The notes under the pieces were generated by a model. It saw only the letters and a list, made by a program, of their open reading frames with translations, made no database searches and was not told where the DNA came from. Source: Thuidium tamariscinum (Eukaryota; Streptophyta; Bryopsida; Hypnales; Thuidiaceae). Taken from it: a stretch of 64,000 bases of DNA. This document shows positions 58,241-64,000 of the stretch, piece after piece. The first letter of the stretch is position 1; every line of letters starts with the position of its first letter. The stretch lies in NCBI GenBank assembly GCA_947034885.2, contig OZ019759.1, positions 9,302,501 through 9,366,500 on the forward strand, written 5' to 3'. The translations under genes and the position numbers were made by a program.

Positions 58241-61200
58241 CCATCACTGCAATTCTAGCACCATAGCCGGCGGTTTAATCTCTTTTTCCGTCGATACCCT
58301 AGCCCTACGCCATATTTTTCTTTATCGTGTATTCGTCTCCAACTTCACCCCCGTTCTGCGCTTGAACCCCCGTGCTGTGCTTGTTTTTTGTGCACCAGTT
58401 GTGAGTGCATCCGTGAGCTTGTTGGGTTGGGTTCTTGTGAGAGACAATAGAAGTTTGGATTTTTATGGTTTTGGTGTGCGTTGAGAGTTTGTTTCCGAGT
58501 CTGTGAGCGACTGAGCGCCAGCGTGTTTTTCGGATCGTGCTCTTGGCGGTCCATCTTTTTGGTTCTCACGAAGAGCGTTAGGGTTTGTTTTCTTGAAGGC
58601 GCGGAGAGTGTGAGCGTTTACATTTCTGAGTGGGAAAGGTAAAGTTCTGTATGTTGGCGTACGCGGTAAAACTGCGGAGGAGGTGCAGATTTCTTCAAAT
58701 TTGTTTTTTTCTGCAATCGTAGAGGAGGAGTGGCTGGAGCGCGGTCAACAAATTTACCCTAAGCCGGAAGCTTGTCGGCTGCAGCTCATCCGGGAGAGGT
58801 GAAATACTTGGCCCCTTCTTCATTCTTTACATTTCTCCAATTCGGATTTAGCACTTTGCGGCAGATGATGATTTGATTTGTTCGCCTTTTGTGGTCTCTT
58901 CGATTTGGCTTCTATGGTCCGCTGGGCAGTTTGTGAGTGTTCACCAAGAGAGTTATCAAGTTGTGTTTGTAGGGTCAATTACATTGTGTGAATTTAATGC
59001 AAGGAAATTGGAAGTCACTAGTTCTGTGTGGTAAACGCTGAACAATGATTTGAATTTTCATCTTCTTTTCGTTTTTGGTCTCTTTTGCTAGTTGAATCCT
59101 GTTTTGTGTTCTAAGCTGGATCAATTTATGCATTCAGATTAGAGCTCTATCTAGCATTGCAAGTGAAATGCATTGGGAAGCGAAGTTGAAGGATTTTTGC
59201 AGCGCATGCTAAGATTCAGAATGTCTGGTGTTGAAGGCGCTGTCTGGTGAGTTTTGGCAAGTCTGGTGTCGAAGGCGGTTCGGCAAGTCTGATATTGAAG
59301 GCGTTGTGTGGCTCTGTGAGCTGAAATTTTCAAGGTTAGTTTTTCGAGATGCACCCTTTCTGTCTGTGTGAATATGTGAATATTCGTGTAGTTTAGGGTT
59401 GTTAAACGGCTCCTCGGAATTTCCAAAAAATACCAAGTAGTGTGATTTATGACGTAGTCTGCAACGGTGTTGCAGAGGGTGGGACAGTCTTGGTCTGCCC
59501 ATGCTGCCGAGGTGGGCTGCTGCCTTGGATCCGCCCAGTAATCTGAGAGATGTAGGCAGAGCAGGATTTTTAGATCCCCAGTATACCGAAAGTGTTTTTA
59601 TTTGTAATTGGAATTGTTTTTTTGGATAACGTCTTGCTCATTGGGAAAGTGATTGATCACAGGAACCAAAGTCCAAATGATATAGGACAGCTGAATTTGA
59701 ATTCAAGGTCAATTAGTTTAGGCAATTAAACTCGAAGTGAGGATGTAAATGGAAATGAGATAAAAAAAATAGAATTAGAATGCAGGCAAGAACTGATTAG
59801 TAAGTGAGTCTTTCCGATGGGATGGTGTTTAAACTTTGCAGAGTGTCATTTCACATTGAACCGAGAACAGTTAATTGTGTTCATATGTGCTTAAATGTTG
59901 TGTCATTTGGTTCATTCCAATTAGGGTCTTCATTGTTGCATGAGGGCAGCTCTTTTGCAATTAGGGTTTCGTTTTTGTAGAACAGTAGCTCATTTTCACG
60001 TCAAATTATTTTAGTGAAATTAATTTTTCACATTGAATTCTGAATATGCTTGCTTTTGGAGATGTTTTGCAAATGATCTATTGTTCATTTGATTCATTAT
60101 TTTATATGCTCGGAGTACATGCAAGTGTAAGTGCAGACGTTCTTGTGAATTTTGGAGACTATCTTACCATTATGCACAGCTGAAATTAGGAGAGGATTCT
60201 CTAAGAGGTCGATATCTTCTGCAGATTGTAAGAATGCTAAATGTGCGTGCTAGAACGGCTTGCGTGTGGAGGGTATACGAATAACCTAGAAGGCAAGGGA
60301 AGACTTTTAAGTTTATACACTGGAATGGAGCTACGAGACCATTGAATACTGCGTAAGATTCTTGTGCTAAATCTTGACAGTGCTTGCAATTCTTTCTTGC
60401 ACAATTTTTGTAGACCGAGGGAATTGAACCTTCAGCTCTATTGTATGTTCAGCTATATCCAAAGTTGTTGCATAATATATGTAAACCGGGGGAATAGAAT
60501 TTTCAGCTGTATTCAAAGCTTTAAGCAAATCATGGACTTCATTTTAGCCAATCCTCTAATCCACGGTGTGTATCAACTCCCAGATTTCTAATTCTAGTAG
60601 ACTTTGGTACATTGCAAACATTCGGTTCCCACACTATACACTTAATCATGCATTCCAATCAAATTCAAATTCGCATCCATCACAAAATCGTGCTTTTGCG
60701 TGTGCAGGAGGACGACTTTAACCCATACCAGGCAACTTCAAAAAGAACTCCCTCAGAAATTAACACATAGAACCGCGTACTGAAAACAACAGCTCAGGTA
60801 TTACTTTGCAGCCATAGAATTAGTTTTCTAGACATGTTATTGAGAATTTCCATGTGCAATTCAGGTCAGCCCTACTTGAATCGCACAAACCGTTAAAATG
60901 TTTTTCAATTTCGAACATTCAAGAAACTATAACCAGTAGAAAATTAATTAAAAAATACCACTCAACAGTTTAGGAGGATCCAACCTGATTTGCACTCTTA
61001 AAGAGGTTCAATTAGCAAACCATATGAAAATACGGAGCCAGTGTAAATTGTAAATACGATAAACTAGCAATAACCTAGTACACAAAAATAAAATCATTTA
61101 TACATTCTGATCTCCAGGATAAGAAAAACGTCCAAATAACCCTGTCCATAGAGAAAGACTTCATCTGGAAAAAAGAACTCATAGAGAAATTAGGAATAGC

Positions 61201-61303
61201 AATAGAAGACAATAGTCCGTGCAAATCAGGTAGGTCCTCCCTGAATTGAGAAGGAGTACGCTCTGGTAGAAAAACTAACAAGTAGAACTTCTTCGATTGT
61301 AGA
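58241..61303 (+). promoter_or_regulatory. promoter/5' leader region of GQHS copy 2
   Basis: GC-richer from about 58250 to 59550 (GAAGGCGCGGAGAGTGTGAG, GGCTGCAGCTCATCC), then AT-rich. This parallels the 2.1-3.8 kb leader of copy 1. Splice acceptor CGATTGTAG ends one base before the ATG at 61304. No open frame here carries a domain. A second minus-strand frame at 61075-61281 overlaps the leader and is not credible. Confidence 0.4.
60860..61245. repeat. degenerate AGGTCG-family palindromes in the leader
   Basis: TTCAGGTCAGCCCTACTTGA (60860-60879) and ATCAGGTAGGTCCTCCCTGA (61224-61243), each a recognisable dyad but with lost bases. The second sits about 60 bases before the acceptor, as in copy 1. 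Confidence 0.55.
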
Positions 61304-64000
61304 ATGGAAGATCAAGTTCACAATCTAACTGCGTACTTCACAAAAAATACAACGAAAGAAGCCGAGCCCTATGATGAAGACGAGATGATGATTGAAGGCG
61401 ACTTTTGGGAGTTCACAGATCCTAAAGAGGTTGAGTCTTGGGGTCTGAAAATGACTCCATTTACAGATCACATGGTCTTCAACATGAAGTACAAGAAGTC
61501 GACATCATATATTTGTTTATCCTTCGAAGAGAAGGTTAAGGTGGACAATGATATCTACCCAACCATCAAGATACATTGTGTGACAACCAAGTCAAGATTG
61601 AAGCCGGAGGAGCAATACCATTTCACAATTCTCCTGAATTCAGACAAGATCTACTTCAACATTTCACCATTGTTGGAGAGCTTGGAGCCAACTCCCTATC
61701 GGAATGAAATAAAGCAGTTGGAAGACAAGGTGGATCGAGGAGAATATTGCAATGACGATGGGTCGCCGTTAAATGGAAATCGGCTATGCAAGAAGCTCCA
61801 GCTTCTCTTCAATTCCTTTCTGGTCTTGAAGGAAAAATATGCTATGCAAGAGTCCATGGCACTTCCGAGAACAATATCACTTGAAACCACCAGTCAAGCC
61901 ATCAATCAGCCTTCGGTAGGAGTTCAGGGGTCACAAGGTCGCGGCAAAAGAAGTAAGAAGCCACCACCAACACCTAAGTCTGCCCGAAAAGCAAGTCCAC
62001 TTGCTTCAAGCTCCGCAAAAAGGACAGTGGACAAAACTTCCGAGCAATCAAGAGTGGCTGAGGTCTCCGAAGCAGAAGAGCAGTCAGGCATTGCTGAACA
62101 AAGCTACGCCGAAATGATGTTCAGTGTACCCCAGGCGTTGCGAACAAACCGTAAACCAGACTACAAAAGTGTCATAGTTGTATACAAGAAATATTGGGAG
62201 ACATGTACGAATGCATACATCGGAGGAACAGATGTCAAGCATGAGATACCTATATCTCAATTGATTGATGCACCAACAGAGTTCAATATACGAGTGAAAG
62301 AAGATAAGATTGTTGAGGATATGTTGAATTGGCTTGTTAACATTCCAGACAAGAGTTCAAAACAGACACTTTGCGTCATGCCTGTTGGACTCAAGGAGAA
62401 GCCTGAAAATTGGGAAGATATTGAAGTTGGAAACTTCTACATCATTAACGGCCAACACAGCGTTGCCGCTAGTAGGCTGATGATGGAGTCCTCAAGGGGT
62501 ATTGATGAGGAGACAAGAGACCATTTCCAAAAGTGGAACTGCTTTGTAGTGTGGTCAGATGATGCTGAACTTTTAAGATCAATCTCAACATTCTACAACC
62601 GTGTGAATCATTTCCAAGCAATTCAGCCATTGTGGGCTGAAAATATTCTTGGGGCCAGGACAGTCTGGGTAAGTATGGGGTCTTCGAAGCACCCAAAGGA
62701 AGCTGCAGCTGTAGGTCAAACGCAAGCAACAAAGAGAACGAGGGAGTCAATGCGGGAGACGGCCAAATTCAGGGTGAGCAATTTAGGTTGACCCCACCTG
62801 AACTGATCAGATTGACATAACCGTTTTTCATGTCCATTATCGTTGCTGTCTTTGTACTAATATTTATTTCAATGCGATTTTAGCAACTAACAAACATTCT
62901 GTAAATGCAGACCTTCGAAAAAGCAGTAAACCACCGCTTTGCGATGATTGACGTAAACAAGAACCATCTTCTTCTCAAAAGGAAAGGGGCCGAGGAGAAA
63001 CTTAAGCTAGCCAACGAGCTGAAAATTATTACAGCCCCCGAGAATGTGTATAGCCTTTGGAGTGAAGTCATCAGTAATGCTACCCATGGTGAACTGTATG
63101 ACCCAAATTCCGACATGAAGTTCAACGAGAAGGAGAACTGGAAGCAAGAGAGTTGTGCACTTAGTCGGGATTACTTCAGACCGCTTGGAAATCTTAGCTA
63201 TGAAGATCTTGAGAAGCTTGCGAAGCTTGCGAAACACATTCTCAATCAGTCTGGATCAAAGCGGACTCAAGCATATCCTAAAGTTACGATCAAGTCAACA
63301 ACATCTGTCCTCAACAGCTGCTACACAACCAAAGAGTGGGTCGAGAGAAGAAAGAGGAAGAACATGGTTAAGAGAGAGCTTCATCGCATAGATCTTAGTC
63401 ATCGTCTCTTTAATGCCAACAACGAGCTCATTGTCAAAAACTGGAGGGAATTTAAGTAGAGTCATTGTATAACAAGTGCAACAATGAACGTACTCTTGGA
63501 GAGACCATGCGACTCTTTCTTTGCAGACAGAAAGCAACTTAAGTCGAAGAACAAAACAACAGAACAGATCTCGCCTCGTGCTGCGGAGTTTTTTAAGACT
63601 TTTCTAACTCGGAAGAATAACTTTGTCAAAACTACAGCGCTGGCTCACCTGAAACCATACAGTATTAAGGAAGATTGTCATATGGACTGGCCACAGGGTG
63701 CGTCAACTTCAGAATCAAAAAGTGATATCAAGGTGGGAGTGATTGATTTTCATTCAATTCCTGGTGCCCTCAATAGAGAGGTCTCATGTATCGATGATCC
63801 TTTCTTTTCGACTGTGCCACAAGCATGCAGAAGGACAAAACACCTCTTATTGAAGACGTGAAATCGTGGCTCTTCATTTGTGCTGACGAATTGGACCAGG
63901 CACAAGTAGTCGCATACTTGGAAAAGAATAAGGTTCTAAAAACCTTTAAGATTTCATGCTCTGATTACTACCCAGCAAAAAACGAACGCCTCATGGACTT
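61304..64000 (+). pseudogene. GQHS-motif protein, second copy, runs off the window
   Basis: Exon 1 is 61304-62773 (490 codons, uninterrupted). A phase-0 intron 62774-62910 (GTGAGC to AATGCAG) sits exactly where copy 1 has intron 1. Exon 2 starts at 62911. Conserved landmarks are WEFTDPKEVESWGL, LCVMPVGLKEKP, NFYIINGQHSVAASRLM and FYNRVNHFQAIQPLW. There is no MITE. Breaks are a single in-frame TAG at 63457 (GAG in copy 1) and a frame change near 63810-63825, after which the matching sequence (DVKSWLFICADELDQAQVV) continues in another frame to the window end. Because exon 1 is intact, an N-terminal 490-residue protein plus part of exon 2 could still be made. The C-terminal half lies outside the window. 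Confidence 0.78.
62782..62802. repeat. AGGTCG-family palindrome in intron 1 of copy 2
   Basis: TTTAGGTTGACCCCACCTGA plus A, 8 bases after the donor GTGAGC. It is placed like the first site in intron 1 of copy 1, although the intron sequences otherwise differ. Confidence 0.8.

Overview
The window looks like a gene-poor, transposon-dominated stretch of a nuclear genome from a non-seed land plant (moss, lycophyte or fern). Support: overall AT-rich composition with short GT-AG introns of about 150-200 bases, TTTAGGG-type (plant) telomere repeats inside the sequence, two CACTA-type miniature elements, a higher-order satellite array, and protein families (DUF7869-like, FCP1-like with a DLNG motif) that I associate with bryophyte, lycophyte and fern genomes. 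The species cannot be named from the sequence. I see no intact host housekeeping gene, rRNA gene or CRISPR array.

Layout, left to right. 1-2050: AT-rich, one short hairpin. 2050-10.9 kb (+): a leader, a ~1,300-codon gene for a ParB/DGQHR-like 'GQHS' protein (3850-8391) broken by in-frame stops and by a CACTA miniature element, then an FCP1-like phosphatase gene (9065-10878). 11.3-12.65 kb (+): an unrecognised decayed gene. 13.7-17.9 kb (-): a decayed DUF7869-like (putative transposase) gene and its leader. 18-21.7 kb: AT-rich with degenerate telomere-like repeats. 21.7-26.9 kb (+): a coiled-coil gene and a transposase-like gene. 27.3-29.8 kb (-): a RING-like zinc-finger gene split by a second CACTA miniature element. 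29.8-32.7 kb: AT-rich with a 344-base tandem duplication. 32.7-42.8 kb: three copies of a gag/plant-mobile-domain-like gene rich in CCGGAA motifs, two of them head-on as an inverted pair, one of these flanked by ~350-base inverted repeats. 43.5-46.9 kb (-): a second FCP1-like gene and an acidic/basic gene. 47.26 kb: tRNA-like sequence. 47.8-52.15 kb (-): the best-preserved DUF7869-like gene, with leader and TATA box. 53-57.4 kb: ~25 copies of a ~176-base satellite with a 1,409-base higher-order duplication. 58.2-64 kb (+): leader and second copy of the GQHS gene, running off the end.

How they fit together. The GQHS, FCP1-like and DUF7869-like genes share one unusual trait: their introns and leaders contain ~20-base palindromes. 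One palindrome family (core AGGTCG-CGACCT) occurs at 3.4-9.9, 50.7-51.2 and 60.9-62.8 kb; a different one (core ATCCTCGA-TCGAGGAT) occurs at 16.6-17.4 and 43.7-46.9 kb. I infer that these genes are parts of multi-gene mobile elements, in at least two subfamilies, each with its own palindromic site, possibly bound by an element-encoded protein. This is the main candidate for an undescribed system.

Nearly all genes keep one reading frame over 1-4 kb yet contain several internal stops, almost all TAG or TGA. Where two copies can be compared the change is CAG to TAG or TGG to TAG. That is the signature expected of cytosine deamination in methylated, silenced transposons.
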